Notes: generated by a model not told the origin, from the sequence alone. Counted from the first letter of the stretch, positions 8,245 to 18,117 are shown. The stretch: 54,562 bases of DNA from Muribaculaceae bacterium (GCA_017621055.1 JAGATX010000026.1:1-54562); one strand, 5' to 3'. Program-made: numbers and translations.

Positions 8245-11109
8245 ATGAGAATGAGAATAATACAGAAATATTTGGGACTTATGCTCGTTGCCGGCGCCAC
8301 GCTGGCATGTGCGGCCGCCTCGCCTGTTGCCGCCGGCACCCCCGGCGATGTGGCACGCGCTGCCGGCGCTCTTGCCGCTGACAATGCCCAAGGAGCCCTC
8401 GACGCTATCCGCTGCATCGACGCCGGCACCGTCGGCGAGGTTCCCCTCCCGGCGCAATGGCTTGAAGCCGAAGCCCTTTTCCGCAGCGGCCGTTATGCCG
8501 ACGCCGCCCGCGCCTATGCCTCTGCCGCCGACAACGACCCCGGCAGCGCGTATGCGGCCACGGCAATGCTCAAAACAGGCCAATGCCTTATGGCTCAGGG
8601 AGACTATGACGGCGCTCTCGCCGAAATGGCGCCGCTCACCGACGCAATGGTGAGCTACACCGACGCTCCCGTGCTGGCATTCACGCGCGGCGTATGCCTG
8701 CTCGCCATGAACCGCAACGCCGAGGCCGACGCTCAGTTCGCCGCTGCCGCCGCCGACAGCAGGCTCGGCGCGGAGGCCAACTATTATCGCGCGTACATAG
8801 CCTTTGCCGGCGGCGATTACGCCGGCGCGCGACGTATGGTGGCAAACAACTCGGCTGCAGGAGCCGATTTTCTCAAAACGGAACTGGACTTTGTGGAAGG
8901 ATCTTACTCCAAGGCTCTGGCAGCCGCACGCCGACTTCTGCGCGGCACCTTATCCGCCGACCGCGCGACAGAGCTGGAACGCATAGCCGGCGAAAGCCTC
9001 TGCGCCCTCGGGCGCGCCGACGAGGCCGCCCCTTACCTGCGCCGATACATGAGCGCCGCTCCGCAGCCGGCACCCTCGGCTGCTTTTGCCCTCGGCCGCA
9101 TTGAATATTCCGCCGGCAACTACTCCGAGGCCGTCCGTCTCTTTGAGACGGCCTCACAGGCGCCCGGCGCCATCGGACAGGGGGCTGCTCTCTATTTGGG
9201 TCAGGCCCTCTACCATCAGGGGCGTCCCGACGCTGCCATTCTTGCCTTCGACCGCGCCATGAAGGTCACCGACGGCACCGACGAGCAGCGCCGCGCCGCA
9301 TACTTCAACTATGCCGCCGCGCGTTTTGCCGGCGGCGAGGTGCCTTTCGGCAGCAGCGCCGCCGAATTCGAGAATTTCCTTGCCGAATACCCCGACGGCG
9401 ACTATGCCGACCGCGTGCGCTCATATCTGGCAGAAGGGTATATCGCCGACGGGCAGTACAGCCGCGCCCTGGCACGCCTCGACGGCATGGCGCATCGCGA
9501 CAGCCGCGCCAACGGCACCCTCGCCAAAGTTCTGGCACTCCTCGCCGACAGCGCCCTCACGGCAGGCGATGCCGAAGGAGCCGCCAGCTACCTCGACCGA
9601 GCCTCCCGCAGCGGCAATGCCGGCGCCGACGTCGCCCGCGAACTCGTCCTCACACGCGGACGCCTCGACTATCAGCGCGGCGACTACGTCAGCGCCGCAC
9701 GCAGCCTCCGCCAGTACCTCCGCGACGGCGACAACGCGCCCAACGCCCCATTCGCCGCCTACCTTCTGGGATATACCCTCTTCAACGACCGCCGGTACAG
9801 CGGCGCCGACGCCGCTTTCAACCGCGCCATGACCTCCGGAGCGTTCGGCGGCGCACAGCTCGCCGATATCCTCGACCGCCGCGGTGACATCGCCTTCTAC
9901 GGCGGCGATTATGCAGGCGCTCGCTCATATTACCGCCGCGCCTACGAGGCTGCCCCCGCCACGGGCGACTATGCCGTGTTCAACGAAGCACGCATGCTCG
10001 GCTATGAGCGCTCCTATGAGGCCAAGCTGGCGCGCCTCGACGACTTCAAGCGCACCTTCGGCGCCTCGCCGCTGATGCCCGACGCCCTCCTCGAAACCAC
10101 ACAGGCTCTCATCAGTCTGGGACGCAACGACGAGGCCGTGGGGGTATACCGCACGCTCATTGCCGGCTATCCCCTCACCCGCCAGGGGCGCAACGGCTAC
10201 CTTCAGTTAGCCATGACCCTGCTCGACATGAACCGCCGCGACGACGCAATGGAGGAATACCGGCAGGTAATCAGCCGCTATCCCACCTCCGAGGAGGCCG
10301 CGCGGGCCACCGAACTGCTGCGCCGTATGTATGCCGACGATAACCGCGGCGATGAATTCGTGGCCTTCATAGCCGGTGTGGAAGGCGCTCCGGCCCTCGA
10401 CAGCACACAGGCCGCCGAGCTGACGTACAACGCCGCACGCCATGACCTGACCGCCAATGCCGACACCACGGCAATGAGCCGGTTTATGGCCACATATCCC
10501 GACTCGCCATACGCCGAGGATGCCCTTGAGGCCCTCGCAGAAGCGAACTACAATGCCGGCCGGATACCCCAGTCGCTGGCACGCTGGCGCCAACTGCTGG
10601 CGCGCGCCTCGACCCCCGGGCGCTCCGTGCGTGCCCGCTTAGGGGAGATGCGCAGTTGCCGCGACATCGGCGACCTTGCCGGCGCCGGTACTGCCGCCGA
10701 GGCCGTGCTCGCCGCCGCCGACGCCCCGGCCGACGCTGTTGCCGAAGCCTCGTTCACCCTCGGCAATGCCCTGGCCGACAGCGGCGACAACGCACGCGCC
10801 CTGCAGGTATGGAGTGCCGTGGCCGACCGCACCGACAACCTCTATGGCATGCGCAGCGGCTATGCCGCCGCCGAAGCCGTGTTCGACAGCGGAGACAACG
10901 ACGAGGCACTGCGCCGCGCACAGGCCCTCACCGCCAGCCGAAGCCCGCACCAGTATTGGGTAGCACGTGCCTTTATCCTCCAGGCACGCATCTACAAGGC
11001 CATGGGCCGCGACTATGAGGCCCGCGAATACCTGCGCGCCCTGCGCGACAACTATCCCGGCAACGAACCGGACATACGCGACATGATAGAACAGCTTCTC
11101 GACGAATGA
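8245..11109 (+). CDS. Large exported tetratricopeptide-repeat protein
   Basis: The product is about 954 residues. A signal peptide (IIQKYLGLMLVAGATLACAAAS) precedes a solenoid of degenerate TPR units (repeated A.Y..G.Y..A...F..A and YPxS/YPD turns) to the end. Such proteins scaffold envelope complexes; the partner here is unknown. The frame is open back to 8035, but the promoter at 8160-8190 and the signal peptide place the start at 8245 (or 8251, two codons later). The stop TGA overlaps the ATG of the next gene (ATGA at 11106-11109), so the two are probably translationally coupled and act together at the cell envelope. Codon use is strongly Ala/Asp/GC-rich. Confidence 0.82.
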   Translation: MRMRIIQKYLGLMLVAGATLACAAASPVAAGTPGDVARAAGALAADNAQGALDAIRCIDAGTVGEVPLPAQWLEAEALFRSGRYADAARAYASAADNDPGSAYAATAMLKTGQCLMAQGDYDGALAEMAPLTDAMVSYTDAPVLAFTRGVCLLAMNRNAEADAQFAAAAADSRLGAEANYYRAYIAFAGGDYAGARRMVANNSAAGADFLKTELDFVEGSYSKALAAARRLLRGTLSADRATELERIAGESLCALGRADEAAPYLRRYMSAAPQPAPSAAFALGRIEYSAGNYSEAVRLFETASQAPGAIGQGAALYLGQALYHQGRPDAAILAFDRAMKVTDGTDEQRRAAYFNYAAARFAGGEVPFGSSAAEFENFLAEYPDGDYADRVRSYLAEGYIADGQYSRALARLDGMAHRDSRANGTLAKVLALLADSALTAGDAEGAASYLDRASRSGNAGADVARELVLTRGRLDYQRGDYVSAARSLRQYLRDGDNAPNAPFAAYLLGYTLFNDRRYSGADAAFNRAMTSGAFGGAQLADILDRRGDIAFYGGDYAGARSYYRRAYEAAPATGDYAVFNEARMLGYERSYEAKLARLDDFKRTFGASPLMPDALLETTQALISLGRNDEAVGVYRTLIAGYPLTRQGRNGYLQLAMTLLDMNRRDDAMEEYRQVISRYPTSEEAARATELLRRMYADDNRGDEFVAFIAGVEGAPALDSTQAAELTYNAARHDLTANADTTAMSRFMATYPDSPYAEDALEALAEANYNAGRIPQSLARWRQLLARASTPGRSVRARLGEMRSCRDIGDLAGAGTAAEAVLAAADAPADAVAEASFTLGNALADSGDNARALQVWSAVADRTDNLYGMRSGYAAAEAVFDSGDNDEALRRAQALTASRSPHQYWVARAFILQARIYKAMGRDYEAREYLRALRDNYPGNEPDIRDMIEQLLDE

Positions 11110-12770
11110 ATATACTTGTAAAAACCACCATAGCCTTAGCGGCGGCCACCGTGCCTTTCGGTGCCGCTGCTCAGGACCTCTCCACCGAAATAGACGTTGA
11201 GCGCACGGTCACTCCCGAACACCGCGCCGCCGCGCCGCTATCAACCGTAACACCCCGCGCCGCCCTCACCGCAGGCCGCCCGGTACTCGAGCTTGCCGAA
11301 TTCTCGCTCACCGACGCCGGCAATCCCTCGCCAGGAGCGTTCGGCGCCGACGGCGCCGACGGTCTTCCTGAAGTGTCGCCGTATCGCGGCTACGCCGCCA
11401 TCGGCTATTTCCCCGCGCTGAACATCAGCGGAGCCGCAGGATATCGGTTTATCGACAGCGACACCACACGTCTGGCGGCGGCAGTCCGTTATGAAGGCGC
11501 ATCGTGGCATGCCCTGCACCGCCCTGACGGCTCAAAAGGTAACGCCGCACACCATACCTTCGGCATAAATGCCGCCGCAAGCCATCTTTTCGGCAAAGTG
11601 CGCCTCAATGTCGACGGCGACTACTTCCACACCGCGGCAACCACACCCCTGCCGGTTGATAAATACAGCCGCAGCATCGACGGCGCCGCAATAACCGCAC
11701 GCATAGGCGCCGACGGCCGGCTCAGCTGGTATGCGCGCGCACACTACATTTATACGGGTGTCAGCAAAGCCCCCGACGGCGGCGACAGCCCCTCGGAAAA
11801 CCGCTATGGCCTGACGGCGGCCACCGATTATAAAATCAGCCGCCGTTTTTCGGCATTCATCCACGCCGACATCGACGGCTTCAGCCGCTCGGGCCGCGAA
11901 TGGCTCGCCGACGGCACCGGCACATTGCAACTGACCGACATAGCCCGCGGCAGCGGCGCCGTGATTTCGGTCGTTCCCGGTGTGGGATACTCCGGCACGG
12001 CCTTCCACGCACGCGCCGCCGTGCGGGTAAATATCGGCACGGGCACCGGCAACAGCGCCGTGCATGTGGCACCGGCAGTACATCTGACATGGACGCCAGC
12101 GCCGCGCTTCGCAATCTATGCCGAGGCTCTCGGCGGCGAAAAAGTGGCGGGTATGCGCGGCATGTACGACTACTCGCCCCTGGCCATGGGTCTCAACTCA
12201 TTCGGCACCACCCTGACGAATATCGACGCTCGCGCCGGCATCAGAACAGGCAGTCTGCGCGGTCTTTCGGTCGGCGTGGAAGGCCGCTACGCGCACACCG
12301 ACGGCGCACCAATGCTCGCCACCACATCGGCCGGTACGGCCTTCGCTCCCTTCGACATCTGCGGATGGCGCGCGAAGGCCTATGTGCGCTACGGTGCTCC
12401 CTTCGCCGACGCTTTCATCAAAGCAACCGCCGAAAAGCTCGCTCACGGCGCGCGCCATGCCTTCGTCGCCGACCCCGACCGCCCCGAGTGGATTGTAGAT
12501 GTCCGCATCGGTGCCGCGCCACTCAAAGCACTCAGCCTCGAAGCCCGCTGGCAATGGCGCGCCGACCGCTGCTGCTACTCCCTGACCGGCGACAGCCGCA
12601 CCGACCTCGGCGATGTCAACAACCTCTCGCTTCAGGCCGTGTACAACATCAGCAGCCGCCTCAGCTGCGCCATTACCCTCGAAAATCTGCTGTGCCGACG
12701 GTATCAGATCATCGCCGGAGTCCGCTCGCAGGGTATACACGGCCTCGCAGGGGTACAATATAAGTTCTGA
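11106..12770 (+). CDS. Outer membrane beta-barrel protein coupled to the TPR protein
   Basis: This 554-residue protein has a signal peptide (NILVKTTIALAAATVPFGAAAQ), a short Pro/Ala-rich periplasmic segment, and then strongly alternating beta-strands (for example YRGYAAIGYFPALNISGAAGYRF). It ends in an aromatic residue (GVQYKF), the usual recognition signal for barrel insertion. I see no TonB plug domain, so it is a simple barrel rather than a classic TonB receptor. It overlaps the TPR gene by 4 bp (ATGA). Substrate or function is unknown; the coupling suggests a barrel plus periplasmic scaffold. Confidence 0.75.
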   Translation: MNILVKTTIALAAATVPFGAAAQDLSTEIDVERTVTPEHRAAAPLSTVTPRAALTAGRPVLELAEFSLTDAGNPSPGAFGADGADGLPEVSPYRGYAAIGYFPALNISGAAGYRFIDSDTTRLAAAVRYEGASWHALHRPDGSKGNAAHHTFGINAAASHLFGKVRLNVDGDYFHTAATTPLPVDKYSRSIDGAAITARIGADGRLSWYARAHYIYTGVSKAPDGGDSPSENRYGLTAATDYKISRRFSAFIHADIDGFSRSGREWLADGTGTLQLTDIARGSGAVISVVPGVGYSGTAFHARAAVRVNIGTGTGNSAVHVAPAVHLTWTPAPRFAIYAEALGGEKVAGMRGMYDYSPLAMGLNSFGTTLTNIDARAGIRTGSLRGLSVGVEGRYAHTDGAPMLATTSAGTAFAPFDICGWRAKAYVRYGAPFADAFIKATAEKLAHGARHAFVADPDRPEWIVDVRIGAAPLKALSLEARWQWRADRCCYSLTGDSRTDLGDVNNLSLQAVYNISSRLSCAITLENLLCRRYQIIAGVRSQGIHGLAGVQYKF

Positions 12771-12817
12771 ACGGTGTATTTTTGTATTTTTAACAATGTT
12801 GCTTACAAATAAAATTG

Positions 12818-12825
12818 TATTTTTG
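12818..12825 (+). promoter_or_regulatory. -7 element immediately before the S24 regulator
   Basis: TATTTTTG at 12818-12825 ends 4 nt before the ATG at 12830. If used, the mRNA would be essentially leaderless. The best -33 TTG (12799-12801) gives a short 16-bp spacer. A second TATTTTTG at 12777-12784 would give a leader of about 45 nt but has no clear TTG. Confidence 0.35.
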
Positions 12826-12829
12826 CAAC

Positions 12830-13537
12830 ATGATTGATGAAAAAGCACTTACACCTGACACTACTCCCGATTTGCCGGAACCTACCGCCGATACAGTCGA
12901 ACGGATAAAATACCTTATCCGCCTGAGCCGCCACACTCAGGCTTCGTTCGCCAAGCTTCTCGGCATCGACCCCGCAAACCTCTCGCGCGTGCTCTCGCGA
13001 AAAGGCCGCCTGTCGGAAGGCCTCATAAACAAGCTCGTGGCAGACATGGGAGTGTCGAAAAAATGGCTCACCACCGGCCACGACATACCCTTCCCGCGCC
13101 GCAACGACGATGAGCGCCACTCCGACAGCAGCCGGCGCGGCACGCCCGTCTACGACATCGACGTCACCGCCGGCTGCAAGCCCCTGGCCCGCATGTTCAC
13201 AGACGACAGGATTATCGGCTACGTCAACCTGCCAAATGTCGACCCTTCATATCTGGTGGTGAAAGTCACCGGCGACTCCATGTCGCCTAAAATCGACAAC
13301 GACAGCTACATAGCCATCCGGCCCGTGCGCCTCGACTCGCCCATAGCCTGGGGGCAGGTATATGTCGTTGTTCTTGAAGACTTCCGGTTCGTGAAAATAA
13401 TAAATCCGCATCCGGACCACGACAAGGTGTACCTCCACAGCGTCAACCCCGACTATCCCGACATCGAGGTGCGCCGCAATGATATCTTTGCCCTGTACCT
13501 GGTGGAGATAGTGATGAAATACGACTACATAGGCTGA
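12830..13537 (+). CDS. XRE-family regulator with LexA-like S24 peptidase domain
   Basis: This 235-residue protein has a helix-turn-helix DNA-binding domain (about 21-82; TQASFAKLLGIDPANLSRVL) joined to a peptidase S24 domain (about 105-235). The catalytic dyad candidates are Ser150 in VTGDSMSP and Lys189 in RFVKII. An Ala114-Gly115 bond in DVTAGCKP sits where such repressors self-cleave. By family analogy it is a repressor that may inactivate itself during RecA-dependent stress; targets are unknown. The start is the ATG at 12830; the frame extends to a TTG at 12815 that falls within the -7 element. rnhB follows after 3 bp, so it probably heads an rnhB-lepB-WbqC operon. Confidence 0.88.
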   Translation: MIDEKALTPDTTPDLPEPTADTVERIKYLIRLSRHTQASFAKLLGIDPANLSRVLSRKGRLSEGLINKLVADMGVSKKWLTTGHDIPFPRRNDDERHSDSSRRGTPVYDIDVTAGCKPLARMFTDDRIIGYVNLPNVDPSYLVVKVTGDSMSPKIDNDSYIAIRPVRLDSPIAWGQVYVVVLEDFRFVKIINPHPDHDKVYLHSVNPDYPDIEVRRNDIFALYLVEIVMKYDYIG

Positions 13538-13540
13538 CAG

Positions 13541-14173
13541 ATGCCACGAACCAAAGCCAATACTCACATCTGCCTGCCGGCATGCAACACCGCCGGCGTC
13601 AACGAGGCCGGCACCGACGAGGCCGGCCGGGGATGCCTTGCCGGCCCGGTGTTCGCCGCCGCTGTCATCCTCCCCGACGGTTACCGCCTCGACGGCCTCA
13701 ACGACTCCAAGCAACTCACTGCCGACCGGCGCCGGCGGCTCGCCGACATAATACGCCGCGACGCCGTGGCGTGGGCCGTGGCAGCCCTCGATGCCGCCGA
13801 AATAGACCGTCTTAATATCCTGCGGGCATCGTTGACGGCCATGCATCGCGCCCTCGACGGCCTGACAGTGCGCCCCGGCGCCGTCATTGTCGACGGCAAC
13901 AAATTCATGCCATACGGAAACGTGCCTTTCACCACCTTTGTGGGCGGCGACGGCCGTTTCGGAAACATTGCCGCAGCTTCTATCCTCGCAAAAACGGAGC
14001 GTGACAAATTCATGGAGCGTGCCGACAAAGAATATCCCGGCTACGGCTGGGCCAGAAACAAAGGTTACCCAACAGCCGACCACCGCAGGGCCATCGCCGA
14101 ACTCGGCCCCTCGCCACTGCACCGGCTCTCCTTCCGCCTTCTACCTCTTTCCTCACCTTCACTTTTTGACTGA
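13541..14173 (+). CDS. rnhB: Ribonuclease HII
   Basis: This 210-residue endonuclease cuts RNA in RNA/DNA hybrids and removes single misincorporated ribonucleotides from DNA. The family signature is clear: TDEAGRGCLAGPV with catalytic Asp26 and Glu27, LNDSKQL, VIVDGNKF and AAASILAKTERD. It lies 3 bp after the S24 regulator and 11 bp before lepB, which fits co-transcription. Size is normal. Confidence 0.95.
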   Translation: MPRTKANTHICLPACNTAGVNEAGTDEAGRGCLAGPVFAAAVILPDGYRLDGLNDSKQLTADRRRRLADIIRRDAVAWAVAALDAAEIDRLNILRASLTAMHRALDGLTVRPGAVIVDGNKFMPYGNVPFTTFVGGDGRFGNIAAASILAKTERDKFMERADKEYPGYGWARNKGYPTADHRRAIAELGPSPLHRLSFRLLPLSSPSLFD

Positions 14174-14184
14174 CCTGTAATAAA

Positions 14185-15660
14185 ATGGAAAAAGCACCCC
14201 AGCAAAACACCGGAGACAACAAAAAATCATTCTCCGACCGAATAAAGAGCACTAAAACAACACGTTGGATACGCTTCGGCATTGTCACCGCCATTTTTCT
14301 GGCATGGGTGGCATGGATGGGCTCGTGGTGGCTCCTCATCTTCCTGCCTCTCCTTTTCGACATATACATAACCGGATACATACCCTTCACATGGTGGAAA
14401 AAGAGCAAAAGCCGCACCGTGCGTACCGTCATGAGCTGGGTCGACGCCATCGTATATGCCCTGATTGTGGTTTACTTCGTGTTCTGCTTCGTAGGACAGA
14501 ACTACCAGATACCCTCCGGCTCCCTCGAGAAAACGCTGCTCACCGGCGACTATCTGTGGGTCAACAAGATGGTCTACGGCCCACGCGTGCCAATGACCCC
14601 GGTGCATTTCCCGCTGGTGCACAACAAGCTTTTCGGCTTCAAGAGCTATCTCGACAACCCCTCGAACAGCTACCGCCGGCTCAAAGGCCTGCGCAACGTC
14701 GAGGAAGGCGACATCGTGGTATTCAATTTCCCGGCCGGCGACACCGTGCTCTCCCTCTTCGAAGACATACGCCCGGAATACTACGACATGCTCGTCGAGC
14801 AATATGGCCGTGAGGCTATCGAAGCTAATCCCCAGGTATTCGGCCAAAAGATGTACCGTCCCGTCGACCGACGGCAGAACTACGTCAAGCGCGCCGTAGG
14901 CCTGCCCGGACAGCGAATAAAAATCAAGAACGACACAATATTCATCGACGGCGAAGCCCGTCAGTTCCCGCGCGACGTGCAGTTTGTCTACACCGTGGCC
15001 TTGACGCGCCCAATCAGCGACGAACGCGCCAAGGAGCTTGGCATCAACCCCTCCGACATGTCCGACATGCTGCTCCCCTCGGCGCCGAACCACAACAGCT
15101 GGGCGCGGATGATACCGGGCGCTACGGCGACGTCGTACATCTACATGCTGCCCCTCACATCCTCCATGATAGAGTCGATGCGCACCGACGGCAGCCTCCA
15201 GGGGCTGGTGAAACTCAACGACATAGAGAACGATCCCGCATTCATCTTCCCCCACGGCGCCGCCGGAACATGGACACGCTCCGACTTCGGAGGCCCCGGC
15301 GGCCTGCTCATTCCCGCCAAAGGCACAACAGTGCCTCTCAACGCCGAGAACTGGGCACGCTATCAGCGAGCCATCCGCAACTACGAGGGCCACACCAATT
15401 CGTGGTTCGACAGCGCCACCGGACGTGCGTATATCGACGGCCAGCCAGCCGACGACTACACCTTCGCGATGGATTATTACTTCATGATGGGCGACAACCG
15501 CGACCGCTCGCAGGACTCACGTTTCTGGGGCTTTGTTCCGGAGGACCACATTGTCGGCTCGCCGATGATCATTCTCGCATCGTTCGATGGCGAACGCTCG
15601 CTCTTCGACGGAAAGATACGCTGGAACAGAATATTGCGCGACGCCAATCCCGACAAATAA
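14185..15660 (+). CDS. lepB: Signal peptidase I
   Basis: This 491-residue membrane serine peptidase removes signal peptides from exported proteins. Two or three N-terminal membrane segments (about 29-70 and 84-104) precede the catalytic domain. Ser113 lies in QIPSGSLEKTLLTGD, with Leu where most family members have Met. The general-base Lys is in YVKRAVGLPGQ, and the conserved MMGDNRDRSQDSR box is near the C-terminus. It is much longer than the E. coli enzyme, with the extra sequence between the Lys box and the GDNR box, as is usual in Bacteroidales. Its stop shares one base with the next ATG. Confidence 0.93.
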   Translation: MEKAPQQNTGDNKKSFSDRIKSTKTTRWIRFGIVTAIFLAWVAWMGSWWLLIFLPLLFDIYITGYIPFTWWKKSKSRTVRTVMSWVDAIVYALIVVYFVFCFVGQNYQIPSGSLEKTLLTGDYLWVNKMVYGPRVPMTPVHFPLVHNKLFGFKSYLDNPSNSYRRLKGLRNVEEGDIVVFNFPAGDTVLSLFEDIRPEYYDMLVEQYGREAIEANPQVFGQKMYRPVDRRQNYVKRAVGLPGQRIKIKNDTIFIDGEARQFPRDVQFVYTVALTRPISDERAKELGINPSDMSDMLLPSAPNHNSWARMIPGATATSYIYMLPLTSSMIESMRTDGSLQGLVKLNDIENDPAFIFPHGAAGTWTRSDFGGPGGLLIPAKGTTVPLNAENWARYQRAIRNYEGHTNSWFDSATGRAYIDGQPADDYTFAMDYYFMMGDNRDRSQDSRFWGFVPEDHIVGSPMIILASFDGERSLFDGKIRWNRILRDANPDK

Positions 15661-16322
15661 TGTCGCCGCTGATTCGTTATCCCGGCAGTACCGTGGTGTT
15701 GCCGCCGCGCCTGTTCGGCTCGCTGACGTACTACGCCGTGCTGGCGCAGTACCCCGCTGCGGTGATCGATGCCGCCACGCGATATAACAAGAACACCAAG
15801 AGCGTGCATCGCTATGATATTGTCGACACCTCGGGGCGGCTGTCGCTGACAGTACCGGTGTCGCGGCCTTCCGGCGCGACGCGCTGGTGCGATGTTGCCG
15901 TATCGGGCCATGGCCGCTGGTGGGAAGAACAGCCCACGGCTCTGGAAAGCGCATATGGTCGCACCCCATTCTTCGAGTTCTATATCGACCGGCTGCTGCC
16001 ACTCTTCAGCGCCCCCTGCGCCGACAGTCCCGAACCTATAACCGCGCTGTGTGCGCGCGCCGACGCAATTATCCGCAAAATCTTAAGTATCGACACTATC
16101 GTTCTCGCCGATGTGGCGCATTTGCCGGCCGGCAGTGCCGTCACGGACCTGCGCCGCGATTTCGAAGCACGCACGGCAGCCGTTGCCGCCGCTGCAGCTT
16201 ACCGGCAGTTGCGCCCCGACGCCACGCCCGGCACGCTCTCGGTGCTCGATGCCATTTTCAATCTCGGTCCGGAAGCGGCGTTGCTCCTTGCATCTCTACC
16301 AGACGCCGGTAATAACCTTTAG
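15660..16322 (+). CDS. WbqC-like family protein
   Basis: This 220-residue protein of the WbqC-like family has segments YNKNTKSVHRYDI, RWCDVAVSGHGRWW and ALESAYGRTPFFEFYIDRL. The biochemical role of the family is poorly defined; some members sit in polysaccharide clusters. The ATG at 15660 uses the last base of the lepB stop codon (TAATG), so it is translationally coupled to lepB. The 3' end overlaps the convergent ABC exporter gene by 65 bp. The frame is open upstream to 15270, but that part is antisense-like overlap with lepB and lacks family similarity. Confidence 0.8.
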   Translation: MSPLIRYPGSTVVLPPRLFGSLTYYAVLAQYPAAVIDAATRYNKNTKSVHRYDIVDTSGRLSLTVPVSRPSGATRWCDVAVSGHGRWWEEQPTALESAYGRTPFFEFYIDRLLPLFSAPCADSPEPITALCARADAIIRKILSIDTIVLADVAHLPAGSAVTDLRRDFEARTAAVAAAAAYRQLRPDATPGTLSVLDAIFNLGPEAALLLASLPDAGNNL

Positions 16323-18114
16323 CACCGGGAGCCATCAGCTCGTCGTGGCTGCCGGCCTCGACAATGCGCCCTTCATGGAGCACGCATATGGTGTCGGCAT
16401 TGCGTATGGTGCTGAGCCGGTGGGCGATGACCAGAGTCGTGCGGTCCGACATCAGACGGTCGAGGGCTTGCTGCACGGCGGCCTCGCTCTCGCTGTCGAG
16501 TGCCGAGGTGGCCTCGTCGAGTATCAGTATTCTCGGATTTTTCAGCACGGCGCGCGCTATGCTCAGGCGCTGGCGCTGACCGCCCGACAGGCGGCAGCCG
16601 CGGTCGCCGACAATGGTGTCGTAGCCATGCTCGGTGGCCATGATGAACTCGTCGGCGTTGGCCACGCGCGCGGCGGCGCGCACCTGTTCGGGGGTGGCGC
16701 TCTCAACACCGAAGGTTATGTTGGCGAAGATGGTGTCGTTGAAGAGTATAGGCTCCTGGCTGACGCTGCCCATGAGCGAGCGTAGCGCCGTGACATCGAG
16801 TTGGCGGATATCCACGCCGTCGATGGTGATGGCACCGGCGGTAGGGTCGTAGAACCGCGGCAGCAGGTCGGCGAGGGTGCTCTTTCCCGAGCCGCTCTGC
16901 CCCACCAGCGCGACAGTGTGTCCGGGCTTGATTGTGAAGCTGACGTCGTCGATAACGTTGGGTCCGTCGGCATGATAGCGGAAGCTCACATTCCGGTATT
17001 CTATCTCACCGCCGGCAGGAAGGGCGTGCGGATGTGCCGGGCTTTTGATGGGATTGTCGGCATCGAGAATTTTATCGATGCGTTGCATCGACGCCATGCC
17101 TTTCTGGATGGCGTACACGGCCTTGCTCAGCTCCTTGCCCGGGTTGATCATGGAATAGAAGATCACCATGAAATATATGAACGAGGCGGCGCTGAGGGCT
17201 GAAAAGCCACCGAGGATGAGCGAGCCGCCGAACCACAGGATTATGGCTATTGCGAGCGTTCCCAACAGTTCGCTCATGGGGTGTGCCAGCGCCTGGCGGC
17301 GCCCGACACCGACGGACAGTCGCGTGAATTCCTGGTTTTCGCGGTCAAAACGTCCGCGTACCTTGTTCTCGGCGTTGAAAGCCTTCACCACGCGGAGGCC
17401 GCCGAGGGTTTCCTCGATAGTGGAAAGCATCACGCCCCACTGCGTCTGCGTTTCGAGGCTCACCCGCTTGAGCCGCCGCCCTACATTGCCTATCACGCCC
17501 CCCACAATCGGCAGGAGAACGAGCACGAACAGGGTGAGCTGCCAGGAGATGGCGAACATCATTACCAGGCAGGCTATTATCATCACTGGATTTTTGAACA
17601 TCATGTCGAGCGACGACATGATGGAATACTCCACTTCGGCGACATCGCCGCTGACGCGTGCAAGCACATCGCCCTTGCGTTCGCTGGTGAAGAAACCAAT
17701 TGGCAAGGTGGTGATTTTTGCGAACATGGTGTTTCGTATGTCGCGGATAATGCCGAAGCGCATGGGAAGAATGAAGTATGCGCTGGCATAGGTGGCGCCC
17801 GTCTTCAGCGCCGTCATCACAACAAGGGTGCCGGCAAGGAGAGCGAGGGTAGCACTCTGGCCCCATGTGGCGATGGCTTCCTGAGTATAATAGTAGAAGT
17901 TATTGACAGCCACGTCCTTGAGCGAACCGCTGCCGGGCGCCATGTAGACGTAGGCCGTTTCGCGCACTTTGAAGAGCATCTCGAGGATAGGTATCAGCAG
18001 CGCGAACGAGAACAGCGTGAGGAACGCCGACAATATATTAAATATTATGTTTAGCGCCAGATATCTGCGATAAGGCGGCACAAAGCGGAGGAGTATACGG
18101 AAAAATCCCTTCAT
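16258..18114 (-). CDS. MsbA-like ABC exporter (fused membrane and ATPase domains)
   Basis: This 618-residue half-transporter probably flips a lipid or exports a hydrophobic substrate across the inner membrane. The six-helix domain spans about 1-330 (LNIIFNILSAFLTLFSFALLIP at the first helix). The nucleotide-binding domain shows Walker A VGQSGSGKST, signature LSGGQRQRLS, Walker B ILILDEATSALD and the switch His in VIAHRLS. Its length and helix pattern resemble MsbA, but the substrate cannot be told from sequence. It starts 3 bp after the RsmF-like gene and overlaps the convergent WbqC-like gene. Confidence 0.9.
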   Translation of the reverse strand: MKGFFRILLRFVPPYRRYLALNIIFNILSAFLTLFSFALLIPILEMLFKVRETAYVYMAPGSGSLKDVAVNNFYYYTQEAIATWGQSATLALLAGTLVVMTALKTGATYASAYFILPMRFGIIRDIRNTMFAKITTLPIGFFTSERKGDVLARVSGDVAEVEYSIMSSLDMMFKNPVMIIACLVMMFAISWQLTLFVLVLLPIVGGVIGNVGRRLKRVSLETQTQWGVMLSTIEETLGGLRVVKAFNAENKVRGRFDRENQEFTRLSVGVGRRQALAHPMSELLGTLAIAIILWFGGSLILGGFSALSAASFIYFMVIFYSMINPGKELSKAVYAIQKGMASMQRIDKILDADNPIKSPAHPHALPAGGEIEYRNVSFRYHADGPNVIDDVSFTIKPGHTVALVGQSGSGKSTLADLLPRFYDPTAGAITIDGVDIRQLDVTALRSLMGSVSQEPILFNDTIFANITFGVESATPEQVRAAARVANADEFIMATEHGYDTIVGDRGCRLSGGQRQRLSIARAVLKNPRILILDEATSALDSESEAAVQQALDRLMSDRTTLVIAHRLSTIRNADTICVLHEGRIVEAGSHDELMAPGAKGYYRRLVEMQGATPLPDRD

Positions 18115-18117
18115 GGT

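Noticed and set aside
15270-15659. Upstream extension of the WbqC-like gene within lepB
   Set aside because: Out-of-frame translation of lepB; the coupled TAATG start at 15660 fits better.
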